A DNA stretch of 64,000 nucleotides, taken from contig OV050030.1 of NCBI GenBank assembly GCA_920105625.2, forward strand, positions 113,876,814 through 113,940,813. Direction: 5' to 3'. Positions within the stretch are counted from its first letter, which is position 1, and each line of letters starts with the position of its first letter. This document shows positions 1 through 11,350 of the stretch, piece after piece. Below the pieces are notes generated by a model. That model had not been told where the DNA came from. It made no database searches and saw only the letters and a list, made by a program, of their open reading frames with translations. Both the position numbers and the translations under genes were made by a program. Source of the DNA: Clusia tigrina (taxonomy: Eukaryota > Arthropoda > Insecta > Diptera > Clusiidae).

Positions 1-177
1 AAAAGGCATCCTATTAAAAACTATGAGCCGGAAGATGTCATTTATGTAAAGCTAAATAAGAGAGTAGGATCCAAGTTATCCCCACGTTACAAAAGGGAGA
101 CTATTAGAGAAAACAAGTCAAAGACAATAATAACTGAAACTGGGAAAGTCGTCCACAAAAGCAATATTAAAAGTTAG
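1..177 (+). pseudogene. pol: Errantivirus pol C-terminus (integrase tail), partial unit 0
   Basis: Reads open from base 1 to a TAG at 175-177 and matches the end of pol in the next two units (7920 and 15710). It is the basic C-terminal tail of integrase. The rest of this pol lies upstream of the window. The env ATG follows 11 bases after the stop, the same spacing as in the other units. Confidence 0.85.
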
Positions 178-188
178 ACTCTTTTTTT

Positions 189-1638
189 ATGTTTCTTGTG
201 GCCTCTTGCTTGGCCGATGTAAAAATTTTGGACTACTCAAACTCAGAATTGATCACAGTAGAAACAGGATCATCAAAAGTGCAGTCTGGGACGGTTAAAC
301 TGATTCATATAATTGACCTTTCCTCTTATGAAAAAATTATTGAAGACTTAAGAGACGAAGTCAACAATATCAACGACACAAATCCTCTTCATCCATTCCT
401 TCGACACGAACTAATCCTCATCCAAAACCACCTAAACCGCCTAAAACCTAGAAATAAGCGTTCATTAAATTTTTTGGGAAGCGCATGGAAATGGATACCT
501 GGCAGTCCAGACCATGACGACTTCGTAATTGTAAAAGGAAAGATCAATGATGTGTCATCAAATAATAACAAGCAAATTGTTATAAATAAAATGCTAATGG
601 AAAGGGCAAGTAATATAACGAAGATTACAAATAATATTTTAAAAGTTTTCAAAGATGAAAAACATGCTCAAGATGCCCATGTAGCCAATGTTAAATTCAG
701 ACTAGATATGATAGAGGAAGAATTAATAAATGTAGAATATGCCGTGCACTGGGCAAAGGCTGGGATCATAAATTCATTCATATTGTCTAATACAGAAATA
801 AACGTTGTAAAAGAAATTTTCAAAAAAAGATGATATCCCATATATAAATATTGAAGAAGCCTTTGAGTTTGCATCTGTAAAAATAGCATCAAATTATACC
901 ACTATTGTTTATATAATGAGCATTCCGATAACTAAAAGTGAAGCATGCAAAACATTGATTGTCAAACCCGTTAAAAAGGGGTCATTCATTAATAAAATCG
1001 ATTTTGAGAAAATTCTGCAATGTAATAAAAAAACTTTTGGCATAAAAGACAAATGTAAAAATTTCAACTTTTTATCCATTTGTAAAGAAGATGAAATAAT
1101 TGACATAAGTAATTCACATTGCATTCCAAACCTCCTTCGGGGTGAATCATTCGACTGCCTTCGAACCAACAATCAACACATACCTGAGGTAGAAGAGATC
1201 CTTCCCGACGTAATACTGCTAAACCAATTCAATGGGACAATTACGGCTAATAATGATCAAATTAATCTGACCGGCACCTTTCTAATTTGGCATCACAATA
1301 TTACCATCAACATAAAAAACAAAACCTTCTGTAACGAGCAAATAATATCTTCGAAGCCTATGCCATCTATCCTACAAAGAGGGAGCAGCTTTAAAGCGGT
1401 TGAAGAGCTACTCACGTTAGAACTGATGAAAGAACTCCATCTTAACAATACTAAAAGTATCGAGTTGATTGGCGATAAACAAATCTATCCTTTCATCATG
1501 GGGTCAAGCCTGTGGATATTGTTGTCATCGCAAAGAAACGTGTTTCCAAGGCAAAAACAAACCACAAATTGGTCATCGAAACTAAGCCAACACCGAATCC
1601 AAGAGGGAATTCACAGCTCCAAACGTCTGCAGCAGTAG
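189..1638 (+). pseudogene. env: Errantivirus env, unit 0, frameshifted
   Basis: Envelope-like protein of an insect errantivirus, normally made from a spliced mRNA and acting as membrane fusion glycoprotein. The N-terminus is hydrophobic (signal-like). A furin-type RNKR site followed by a Gly/Ala/Trp-rich fusion-peptide-like stretch lies near residues 91-110. The frame is lost at about 822-833, where an A run is one base longer than in unit B; the remainder continues in another frame to 1638. An Ala of the fusion-peptide region in the other units is Pro here. Homology to env is clear from motifs and from identity with the units at 7932 and 15723. Confidence 0.88.
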
Positions 1639-1712
1639 AAACGGTAAACGAGAAGCCCACCATGATCTCTCAAATCCCATTTTTTTGACGACAGCCGAGG
1701 ACGTTTGTTTTT

Positions 1713-1723
1713 GAGGGTGGAGG
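1713..1723 (+). other. Polypurine tract before LTR 1
   Basis: GAGGGTGGAGG lies directly against the AGTTAAC start of the LTR, the expected site for plus-strand DNA priming. The same tract precedes the LTRs at 9466 and 17257. Confidence 0.85.
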
Positions 1724-2081
1724 AGTTAACGTAACATATGCAAAAACTTCAATATAAATTAATATGCAAGCCACTCAGTGCAATTGCACTTCATATTGCA
1801 CCAGCGGTCACACGGTCTACCTGTGGTGGCATAATTGCACGCGCGGATCGGATGATATAATTATGCTACTGTAGCGTCTGGAGCAGTTCCGCCGGTGGGA
1901 ACCGAAGCAACTGGAAGGAAGACACGCAGCGGCAGCATGATCACCCCAAGGCAGCGAGGCTTATATTATTTTCAACTTAAGTTAGTTCTAATTTGAAGTT
2001 ATCTAAATAAAGACGTGCCAAGAGCACAATAAAAAATAAAAAATATTTTTTTATTTTAAATCGACATAAAAAAATTTAACT
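1724..2081 (+). repeat. Errantivirus LTR 1 (358 bp)
   Basis: Begins AGTTAAC and ends TTAACT (inverted ends), the errantivirus pattern. It holds a 12-bp palindrome GTGCAATTGCAC at 1778-1789 and a polyadenylation signal AATAAA at 2006-2011. It serves as 3' LTR of unit 0 and 5' LTR of unit A at once. It differs from LTR 2 and LTR 3 by only a few substitutions, so the units are young relative to one another. Confidence 0.93.
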
Positions 2082-2099
2082 GGCGCCCGAGCGGGGACC
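2081..2099 (+). other. Primer-binding site, tRNA-Lys-like
   Basis: TGGCGCCCGAGCGGGGACC shares its first T with the LTR end, as in gypsy-type errantiviruses. Complementarity to a CCA-ending tRNA with G discriminator is clear; tRNA-Lys is inferred from resemblance to known Lys primer sites. Confidence 0.8.
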
Positions 2100-3488
2100 A
2101 GTCGCGAAATTCGGAGTCTGACCGCGAACTTTTAAAAGGATATGTTTTGAATTAAAAATAATTTTCGTTCGTACATAAAATACAAAAGTGGAGTGACAAA
2201 AAAAAATAATAATAAGCATTGAATGCTAAATAAAGAAGTTTGAAAACAGTGCAAAAATTTGTTAATTAACTGTGAAAACATTTTGTTGGAAAAAGTTTTA
2301 ATATGCTCCGCTTCCTGTAATTAAAAATAAAATTTATCTACGCAATTACTAAAACAATATACATTAGCCAATGTTACGCACGCACTAACGTAAAACAAAA
2401 TAAAAAAAAAACAAAAGGAAACCAAATCACTGAACTAATAAACTTCGTGGAAATCAAAAAGTTCGCTGGGAAAAAATCTTCGGAATCTGGCTGGTCCAAA
2501 AAATCCTGTAGTGAGTGTTATTGCTGATCGAAAAATCTAATATCTCATAATATTAGTGATCACAAAATCCAATAACGAGTACTATTGGTAATTTTAAAAA
2601 ACAAAGAAAAATCCAATTACTAGTGCCCTCAAGTAGTGCCCGCGTATTGGTAAACAAAAATCCTTTAGCAAGAGTCCTTAAGTAGTTCGAAGCTAAAAGT
2701 CGCGAAAAAAATCCTTGTAGGATACTCGCGCCGACTTAGTACAGAGAAAGAGGCCCCCTAGTAGCTTTTAAGCAAACGGGACGCGTGGCACGCACGCCGC
2801 TCTGTCAAAACTTTAATTGAATTAAAAACAATAATTTTAAAAAATAGGGGAAAACAAAACAGCAAAAAAAAATAAATATTCTGAAAATATTTGAAATACT
2901 AAAAAGAATGAAAACAAAAGAATAACTCAGCTAAAAATCCAGTTAAATCGCTGAATTAAAATCCCAAAAATTGGTGTAAAATAAATTTTGAAATATTGCA
3001 TATGAAAAAAAAATAAATAAAAAAAAAATGAAACAAGATTTCTATACTGGTAAATGAAGAAAATATTTGCGTGAAATCTAACAATAAAAAAGGAGAAAGA
3101 GATAAGAAAAGATACGAATTTAGAAAAAATATATACTCACGCACAAATTTGAAATTCGACAAAATCGAAAATACAAATAAATAAAAACAAAAACAAAAAG
3201 TGAACAATTTTTTATACAAGAAAGAATGCCAATAAGTGTCGGAATGCTTTTAACACTATTGTAAGTAATAATTAATCTTCATGTCAAAAATTTTGTATTA
3301 ACGCAGTTTAAGAAAACTTCAAAAACTTATTGAAAGTTTAACCTAAAATTGATTCATATTTAAAAAATAAAATTTTGTAACATTTAAACAAAAGAGGAAA
3401 ACATATTCCCTAAAAACTATTTGATAATTTTAAGAAAAAATTCAAAAGAAAATACCTATTGTAATTTTGGGAAGAAAAAAAAATCAAA
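2100..3488 (+). other. Long AT-rich untranslated leader of unit A
   Basis: About 1.4 kb with no supported coding sequence between primer site and gag. It is A-rich on the plus strand. Between about 2470 and 2730 an AAAAATCC-centred motif is repeated roughly six times at 30-50 base spacing, often followed by degenerate AGTG and TATTG pieces. One TTGCATATG at about 2996 resembles a single Su(Hw)-type core. In gypsy the insulator occupies the same position, but that role here is only a guess. Confidence 0.7.
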
Positions 3489-4892
3489 ATGCAAAACGAA
3501 TCCATCCTTAGACCTTCCCTCCTTGACCCTTCCTCAAGCTCTTCCTCCACGGTCAACAATGGCCCCTCCACGCAATAGCGAACAAGCCAAGGCACCGCAT
3601 TAGAAAGCATGGTGTCTACCATGGTTAACCGAATCTTGCAGGCCGAAGGACGGGACATTCTAAGATCCCTAGTAAACCCACAGACGGAATCAAATGAGGC
3701 AACCGACCAGACTATCAATGAGGAATATAGAAATGACATGTCGGATTTAGACAGAATTCCCGATGTGGTCAGGTGTCTAATAGAATTCTCAGGAAAAGCA
3801 GGGGAATTCAGCTCCTGGAAAAAGAGCGTAGACAGGATTTTGAATATTTATGAGAGTTCAAAAGGAACTCCTAGGTACTTTGGAATATTAAATGTGGTTA
3901 GGAATAAAATCGTGGGAGAGTCAGACATGGCCCTCGAGTCATATAACACTCCGCTCGACTGGAAAGCTATTTCAAAATGCCTAACAATGCACTACGCTGA
4001 CAAACGTGATTTGGAATGAATGACATCATTGATTCAAGGGAGCTTGTCAGTAGAAGAATTTTACCAACAGGTGTATAAGCATTTGTCATTGATCCTTAAT
4101 AAAATAGGCTGTATGGAGATAGGAGCGGAGTCCATGAATCTCTTGACGCAAACTTACAGAGACAAAGCGCTGGACACATTCGTTAGAGGACTTAAAGGCG
4201 ACATGCCCAAGTTGCTGGGCATACGCGAGCCGGCAGACCTGCCACAGGCTCTACATCTTTGCCTAAAACTTCAGAACCAAAATTATAGAACAAATTACGC
4301 GATCAATACACATACAAACACTAAAAGGCAGATATCTCAACTAATGCCACCACATAAGGGATACTTTGGCAATAACAATTTTTATCCTCAGCTGGCGCAC
4401 TTCCCCAAATTCAACAACAATTACAACAATCCTAGGCACAACCCCCAAAATCAACGCCCCTATTTCAATAATAGTAACTTCCAAAACCAACGCTTCCAAA
4501 ATTATCGGTTCCACTATGCACCTCCAAGACCAAAGGCTCCTAAGCCACCAGTACCTATGGAAGTAGACCAGAGCCTCCGGACAAGAGCAGTAAACTATGC
4601 CAACAGGCCACAATCAGGATTTGCACCCAAACGTGAGGCAAGCAGCCAGCATGCTGGAATTCCATATAAGACGCAAAGAAACTTCCATATCAATACAGCC
4701 AACGCCTATCTCAATGACTTTAACCGGACTATAGCGGAGGAGGAAAATCGTGGTAATCAACCTTCTAACGAACATGGAACAGGTGCATCTCACGAACAGG
4801 ATATTGTAGACTATTCGGACATCTATTTTTTAGGAAATCCTACTCGTCGCTCCCATACGTCGAAACAAGGACAGAGAGCGGCGAGATACTAA
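3489..4892 (+). pseudogene. gag: Errantivirus gag, unit A, interrupted
   Basis: Capsid-type Gag without zinc knuckles, as usual in errantiviruses; the C-terminal part is rich in Asn, Pro and Gln and then in Arg. The frame can start at ATG 3489 but meets TAG at 3576-3578; the main ORF restarts at ATG 3609. A second break is private to this unit: about 4014-4019 a 17-base stretch present in unit B is replaced by 5 bases, creating TGA at 4017-4019. The reading frame resumes at 4020 and ends in TAATG, overlapping the pol ATG by one base. Confidence 0.9.
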
Positions 4893-7800
4893 TGATATTA
4901 ATAGACACAGGGTCAAATAAAAACTATATTCAGAATTCACTAGTACCAACACCCACACTTAACAAGAGCCCATTCTTCGCCAATTCAATAGGTGGAGACA
5001 TCCAAATAACTCACCATACCGTAGCACATCTTTTCGGCCAAAATGATATTGACATCAAATTTTATTTGTTACCTACCTTGAAATCCTTCCATGCGATCCT
5101 TGGAAATGATAGCCTTAAGGAGTTAGCTGCTGTAATTAACACTGAACATGGTTTCATGTCAGTTCGAAATGGAATAAAAATTAAAATTAATCAAATGTCA
5201 TCGCAGGGCGTGAATGCCATTGATATCGAGGTAGACCACATTCTCTTACCCGTAAGAAACGACTTCCTCAAATTAGTCCATAGGCATGCTAGCCTACTTG
5301 CTGAGCCCGACGAAAAATTAACTTATACAACTCGAGTAGTAGGAGCAATTCGGACAACGAATGACACCCCCGTTTATACAAGGTGCTATCCCTACCCTAT
5401 GTCTCTGAGGGACGAGGTCGAGAAACAAATCGATCAACTTCTGAACGACGGTATAATAAGGCCATCGAGATCTCCCTATAATTCACCTGTGTGGATAGTC
5501 CCAAAAAAAGCCGATTTATCAGGACAAAAGAAATACCGAATGGTAATTGATTACCGCAAACTAAATGCAGTAACAATTGCAGACCGCTATCCCATTCCTG
5601 AGATTAAAGAGGTAATTGCTCAACTTGGGAAAAATAAATTCTTTTCTGTTATAGACTTAAAGAGTGGGTTTCATCAAATACCACTTAAGGAATCCGATAT
5701 TAAAAAAACAGCATTTTCTGTAAATAATGGAAAATTTGAATTTTCAAGGCTTCCTTTTGGGCTGAAAAATGCCCCAGCAATCTTTCAAAGAACGCTTGAC
5801 GACATACTTCGCGAGCATATTGGCAAAATATGTTTTGCTTACATCGACGATATTGTCATCTTTAGCAAAACTACAGCGGATCATTTAGAAAATATAGAGA
5901 AGATCTTTAGGACTTTGGAAGATGCCAACATGAAAGTTCAATTGGACAAGTGCCACTTTCTAAAGGAAGAAGTTGATTTTTTAGGATTCGTAATATAGGA
6001 AACAAGAGTAAAAACTAATCCATCAAAGGTCGAAAGCATCGTCAATTTTCCACAACCTAGGACACTAAAGGAGTTGCGTTCCTTTTTGGGTATGTCAGGG
6101 TATTATAGGCGTTTTATGAAAGGATATGCGCAAATAGCCAAACCTCTTACTTCCTTGCTACGGGGAGAAGCAGGACGGGTACCAAAATCTGTTTCTAGTA
6201 GAAAATTAATATCAATGAATAACAGTGCAGTTGAGGCATTCAATAAATTAAAAAATTCACTCGTCTCCGAGGATATCATCCTCTCTTACCCAAACTTTAA
6301 CTATGCTTTCCACTTGACAACAGATGCTTCAAATTATGCCATTGGAGCAGTCCTGGAGCAAAATAGCAGACCAATAACCTTTATTTCGCGAACGCTAAGT
6401 AAAACAGAGGAACAATATGCTGCTAACGAGAAGGAGATGTTGGCAATTGTTTGGGCACTAAATTCTCTCAGAAGCTACCTCTATGGTGCAGCCAAAATTG
6501 TTATTTTCACAGACCACCAACCGCTTACATTTGCCTTGAGCAACAAAAATAATAACAGCAAAATGAAACGCTGGAAGGCAATACTGGAAGAACATAACTA
6601 TGAACTAAGATACAAGCCAGGAACGACGAACGTGGTCGCAGATGCCTTATCAAGACTACCACTAACTACACAAATAAATTCACTTACTGCCTCACAGCAT
6701 AGCGACGAAAGTTCCTCTCATGACCGCATACCGCTTTCATCCTTTCTGGAAACCCTGATAATTATCAATTCGAAATACCATTCCCTACGTACCACAGGCA
6801 TATCGTCACTAAATCAGAGTACACAAATCAGGATCTAATTTCAATCCTTAGAAGACATTTAAACCCCAGCGTAATTAATGGTCTGTTTACAACAGAAGAA
6901 ATAATGGGAAAAATTCAAGAAATTTGTCCCGAACACTTTAGTAGATACAAAATCCGTTTCACCCACACAAAAGTCAATGATGTAACTAGCGAAACAGAAC
7001 AGGAAGAGGAAATTCTAAAGGAACATAGAAGGGCCCACCGAAATGGGCGTGAGAATAAAATCCAATTATTAGAAAGGCTTTACTTTCCGAAAATGAATTC
7101 AAAAATTAACAGATTGTTGAAGGAATGTAGAATATGCCAAGAGCATAAGTATGACCGTCACCCCAATAAGCCCCAATTAAAAGAAACCCCAATTCCTGAA
7201 TATCCTGCTCACATTCTACACATAGATATTTATAGCACAGAAAGGAAACTAGTCCTTACAGCAGTGGATAAATTCTCAAAATACGCGCAGACAAAACTGA
7301 TTCAATCCAAGGGAGTAGAAGATATCCGGGAACCACTACGCCAATTATTATTTAATTATGGAGTTCCAAAAATTGTTGTGATTGACAATGAGAAGTCCTT
7401 AAATTCTGCCTCTTTAAGATTCTTATTAAATGACCAGTTAAGCATACAAATTTTCAAAACCTTATGTCAGCACAGTCAATGGGCAGGTTGAAAGATTTCA
7501 TTCAACTTTGACGGAAATTATGAGGTGCTTAAAAACTGATGGAACTAATAGATCTTTTGAAGAATTGCTAGATAGAGCTGTGTATGAATATAACTGCTCC
7601 GTGCACTCGACAACAAGGAAGAATCGAGGTATTTTTTGGTAGGAGGGTTAGTACGGACCCAAGCCAATTCGAAAAAGCAAGGCAGGATAATATCGAACAG
7701 CTAAGAGAAAAACAAAGCATCGATTTAGGGCAACAAAATAAGAAAAGGCATCCTTATTAAAAACTATGAGCCGGGAGATATCATTTATGTAAAGCTAAAT

Positions 7801-7920
7801 AAAAGAGTAGGATCCAAGTTATCCCCACGTTACAAAAGGGAGACTGTTAGAGAAAACAAGTCAAAGACAATAATAACTGAAACTGGGAAAGTCGTCCACA
7901 AAAGCAATATTAAAAGTTAG
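4892..7920 (+). pseudogene. pol: Errantivirus pol, unit A, multiply broken
   Basis: Protease (DTG at residues 5-7), reverse transcriptase (VIDYRKLN, YIDD), RNase H (TTDAS, TDHQP) and integrase (HHCC region near 7030-7160, catalytic core after 7200) follow in order. Breaks private to this unit are a TAG at 5996-5998, a net 37-base deletion near 6732 in the RNase H-integrase linker, and a one-base insertion near 7757. Shared with unit B are a frame change near 7466-7480, just before the catalytic Glu region of integrase, and another near 7615-7625. The copy cannot encode an active polymerase. Confidence 0.92.
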
Positions 7921-7931
7921 ACTCTTTTTTT

Positions 7932-9380
7932 ATGTTTCTTGTGGCCTCTTGCTTGGCCGATGTAAAAATTTTGGACTACTCAAACTCAGAATTGATCACA
8001 GTAGAAACAGGATCATCAAAAGTGCAGTCTGGGACGGTTAAACTGATTCATATAATTGACCTTTCCTCTTATGAAAAAATTATTGAAGACTTAAGAGACG
8101 AAGTCAACAATATCAACGACACAAATCCTCTTCATCCATTCCTTCGACACGAACTAATCCTCATCCAAAACCACCTAAACCGCCTAAAAGCTAGAAATAA
8201 GCGTTCATTAAATTTTTTGGGAAGCGCATGGAAATGGATAGCTGGCAGTCCAGACCATGACGACTTCGTAATTGTAAAAGGAAAGATCAATGATGTGTCA
8301 TCAAATAATAACAAGCAAATTGTTATAAATAAAATGTTAATGGAAAGGGCAAGTAATATAACGAAGATTACAAATAATATTTTAAAAGTTTTCAAAGATG
8401 AAAAACATGCTCAAGATGCCCATGTAGCCAATGTTAAACTCAGACTAGATATGATAAAGGAAGAATTAATAAATGTAGAATATGCCGTGCACTGGGCAAA
8501 GGCTGGGATCATAAATTCATTCATATTGTCTAATACAGAAATAAACGTTGTAAAAGAAATTTTCGAAAAAAATGATATCCCATATATAAATATTGAAGAA
8601 GCCTTTGAGTTTGCATCTGTAAAAATAGCATCAAATTATACCACTATTGTTTATATAATGAGCATTCCGACAACTAAAAGTGAAGCATGCAAAACATTGA
8701 TTGTCAAACCCGTTAAAAAAGGGTCATTCATTAATAAAATCGATTTTGAGAAAATTCTGCAATGTAATAAAAAAACTTTTGGCATAAAAGACAAATGTAA
8801 AAATTTCAACTTTTTATCCATTAGTAAAGAAGATGAAATAATTGACATAAGTAATTCACATTGCATTCCAAACCTCCTTCGGGGTGAATCATTCGACTGC
8901 CTTCGAACCAACAATCAACACATACCTGAGGTAGAAGAGATCCTTCCCGACGTAATACTGCTAAACCAATTCAATGGGACAATTACGGCTAATAATGATC
9001 AAATCAATCTGACCGGCACCTTTCTAATTTGGCATCACAATATTACCATCAACATAAAAAACAAAACCTTCTGTAACGAGCAAATAATATCTTCGAAGCC
9101 TATGCCATCTATCCTACAAAGAGGGAGCAGCTTTAAAGCGGTTGAAGAGCTACTCACGTTAGAAATGATGAAAGAACTCCATCTTAACAATACTAAAAGC
9201 ATCGAGTTGATTGGCGATAAACAAATCTATCCTTTCATCATGGGGTCAAGCCTGTGGATATTGTTGTCATCGCAAAGAAACGTGTTTCCAAGGCAAAAAC
9301 AAACCACAAATTGGTCATCGAAACTAAGCCAACACCGAATCCAAGAGGGAATTCACAGCTCCAAACGTCTGCAGCAGTAG
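7932..9380 (+). CDS. env: Errantivirus env, unit A, long ORF
   Basis: A continuous 482-residue ORF starting 11 bases after the pol stop, as in the other units. It shows a hydrophobic N-terminus, a furin-type RNKR site near residue 91 with a fusion-peptide-like stretch after it, and several N-glycosylation sites in the C-terminal half. No clear membrane anchor is seen: the last about 45 residues are polar and basic, and another frame in the same stretch looks more like a normal tail. This points to an old frameshift or deletion shared by all units. It was probably expressed from a spliced transcript; activity is doubtful. Confidence 0.85.
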   Translation: MFLVASCLADVKILDYSNSELITVETGSSKVQSGTVKLIHIIDLSSYEKIIEDLRDEVNNINDTNPLHPFLRHELILIQNHLNRLKARNKRSLNFLGSAWKWIAGSPDHDDFVIVKGKINDVSSNNNKQIVINKMLMERASNITKITNNILKVFKDEKHAQDAHVANVKLRLDMIKEELINVEYAVHWAKAGIINSFILSNTEINVVKEIFEKNDIPYINIEEAFEFASVKIASNYTTIVYIMSIPTTKSEACKTLIVKPVKKGSFINKIDFEKILQCNKKTFGIKDKCKNFNFLSISKEDEIIDISNSHCIPNLLRGESFDCLRTNNQHIPEVEEILPDVILLNQFNGTITANNDQINLTGTFLIWHHNITINIKNKTFCNEQIISSKPMPSILQRGSSFKAVEELLTLEMMKELHLNNTKSIELIGDKQIYPFIMGSSLWILLSSQRNVFPRQKQTTNWSSKLSQHRIQEGIHSSKRLQQ

Positions 9381-9465
9381 AAACGGTAAACGAGAAGCCC
9401 ACCATGATCTCTCAAATCCCATTTTTTTGACGACAGCCGAGGACGTTTGTTTTTGAGGGTGGAGG

Positions 9466-9823
9466 AGTTAACGTAACATATGCAAAAACTTCAATATAAA
9501 TTAATATGCAAGCCACTCAGTGCAATTGCACTTCATATTGCACCAGCGGTCACACGGTCTACCTGTGGTGGCATAATTGCACGCGCGGATCGGATGATAT
9601 AATTATGCTAATGTAGCGTCTGGAGCAGTTCCGCCGGTGGGAACCGAAGCAACTGGAAGAAAGACACGCAGCGGCAGCATGATCACCCCAAGGCAGCGAG
9701 GCTTATATTATTTTCAACTTAAGTTAGTTCTAATTTGAAGTTATCTAAATAAAGACGTGCCAAGAGCACAATAAAAAATAAAAAATATTTTTTTATTTTA
9801 AATCGACATAAAAAAATTTAACT
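9466..9823 (+). repeat. Errantivirus LTR 2 (358 bp), shared by units A and B
   Basis: Same length and ends as LTR 1, preceded by the polypurine tract at 9455-9465. It is the only LTR between env of unit A and gag of unit B, so it is both 3' LTR and 5' LTR. Differences from LTR 1 are single bases. Confidence 0.93.
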
Positions 9824-9841
9824 GGCGCCCGAGCGGGGACC
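9823..9841 (+). other. Primer-binding site, unit B
   Basis: Identical 19-base tRNA-Lys-like primer site overlapping the last base of LTR 2. Confidence 0.8.
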
Positions 9842-11230
9842 AGTCGCGAAATTCGGAGTCTGACCGCGAACTTTTAAAAGGATATGTTTTGAATTAAAAA
9901 TAATTTTCGTTCGTACATAAAATACAAAAGTGGAGTGACAAAAAAAAAAAAATAATAAGCATTGAATGCTAAATAAAGAAGTTTGAAAACAGTGCAAAAA
10001 TTAGTTAATTAACTGTGAAAACATTTTGTTGGAAAAAATTTTAATATGCTCCGCTTCCTGTAATTAAAAATAAAATTTATCTACGCAATTACTAAAACAA
10101 TATACATTAGCCAATGTTACGCACGCACTAACGTAAAACAAAATAAAAAAAAACAAAAGGAAACCAAATCACTGAACTAATAAACTTCGTGGAAATCAAA
10201 AAGTTCGCTGGGAAAAAATCTTCGGAATCTGGCTGGTCCAAAAAATCCTGTAGTGAGTGTTATTGCTGATCGAAAAATCTAATATCTCATAATATTAGTG
10301 ATCACAAAATCCAATAACGAGTACTATTGGTAATTTTAAAAAACAAAGAAAAATCCAATTACTAGTGCCCTCAAGTAGTGCCCGCGTATTGGTAAACAAA
10401 AATCCTTTAGCAAGAGTCCTTAAGTAGTTCGAAGCTAAAAGTCGCGAAAAAAATCCTTGTAGGATACTCGCGCCGACTTAGTACAGAGAAAGAGGCCCCC
10501 TAGTAGCTTTTAAGCAAACGGGACGCGTGGCACGCACGCCACTCTGTCAAAACTTTAATTGAATTAAAAACAATAATTTAAAAAAATAGGGGAAAACAAA
10601 ACAGCAAAAAAAAATAAATATTCTGAAAATATTTGAAATACTAAAAAGAATGAAAACAAAAGAATAACTCAGCTAAAAATCCAGTTAAATCACTGAATTA
10701 AAATCCCAAAAATTGGTGTAAAATAAATTTTGAAATATTGCATATGAAAAAAAAATAAATAAAAAAAAAATGAAACAAGATTTCTATACTGGTAAATGAA
10801 GAAAATATTTGCGTGAAATTTAACAATAAAAAAGGAGAAAGAGATAAGAAAAGATACGAATTTAGAAAAAATATATACTCACGCACAAATTTGAAATTCG
10901 ACAAAATCGAAAATACAAATAAATAAAAACAAAAACAAAAAGTGAACAATTTTTTATACAAGAAAGAATGCCAATAAGTGTCGGAATGCTTTTAACACTA
11001 TTGTAAGTAATAATTAATCTTCATGTCAAAAATTTTGTATTAACGCAGTTTAAGAAAACTTCAAAAACTTATTGAAAGTTTAACCTAAAATTGATTCATA
11101 TTTAAAAAATAAAATTTTGTAACATTTAAACAAAAGAGGAAAACATATTCCCTAAAAACTATTTGATAATTTTAAGAAAAAATTCAAAAGAAAATACCTA
11201 TTGTAATTTTGGGAAGAAAAAAAAATCAAA
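9842..11230 (+). other. Untranslated leader of unit B
   Basis: Second copy of the 1.4-kb A-rich leader, with the same iterated AAAAATCC block (about 10210-10470). Differences from unit A are mostly homopolymer lengths and isolated substitutions. No coding potential is supported; minus-strand ORFs here are by-products of A-rich sequence. Confidence 0.7.
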
Positions 11231-11350
11231 ATGCAAAACGAATCCATCCTTAGACCTTCCCTCCTTGACCCTTCCTCAAGCTCTTCCTCCACGGTCAACA
11301 ATGGCCCCTCCACGCAATAGCGAACAAGCCAAGGCACCGCATTAGAAAGC

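Noticed and set aside
389..652. 87-residue minus-strand ORFs repeated at 389, 8132 and 15923 (and at 909, 8651, 16442)
   Set aside because: They lie antisense to env in each unit and recur only because env recurs; no start context or homology supports them.
2996..3004. A Su(Hw) insulator in the errantivirus leader
   Set aside because: Only one TTGCATATG-like core per leader; gypsy has a cluster of sites.
2956..3739. Minus-strand ORFs rich in Phe/Leu over the leader and gag start (also 10698-11481 and 18489-19274)
   Set aside because: They arise from A-rich plus-strand sequence and antisense gag; low-complexity composition.
7466..7500. Programmed frameshift in errantivirus integrase
   Set aside because: It would fall inside the catalytic domain and no slippery site or precedent is evident; treated as an inherited lesion.
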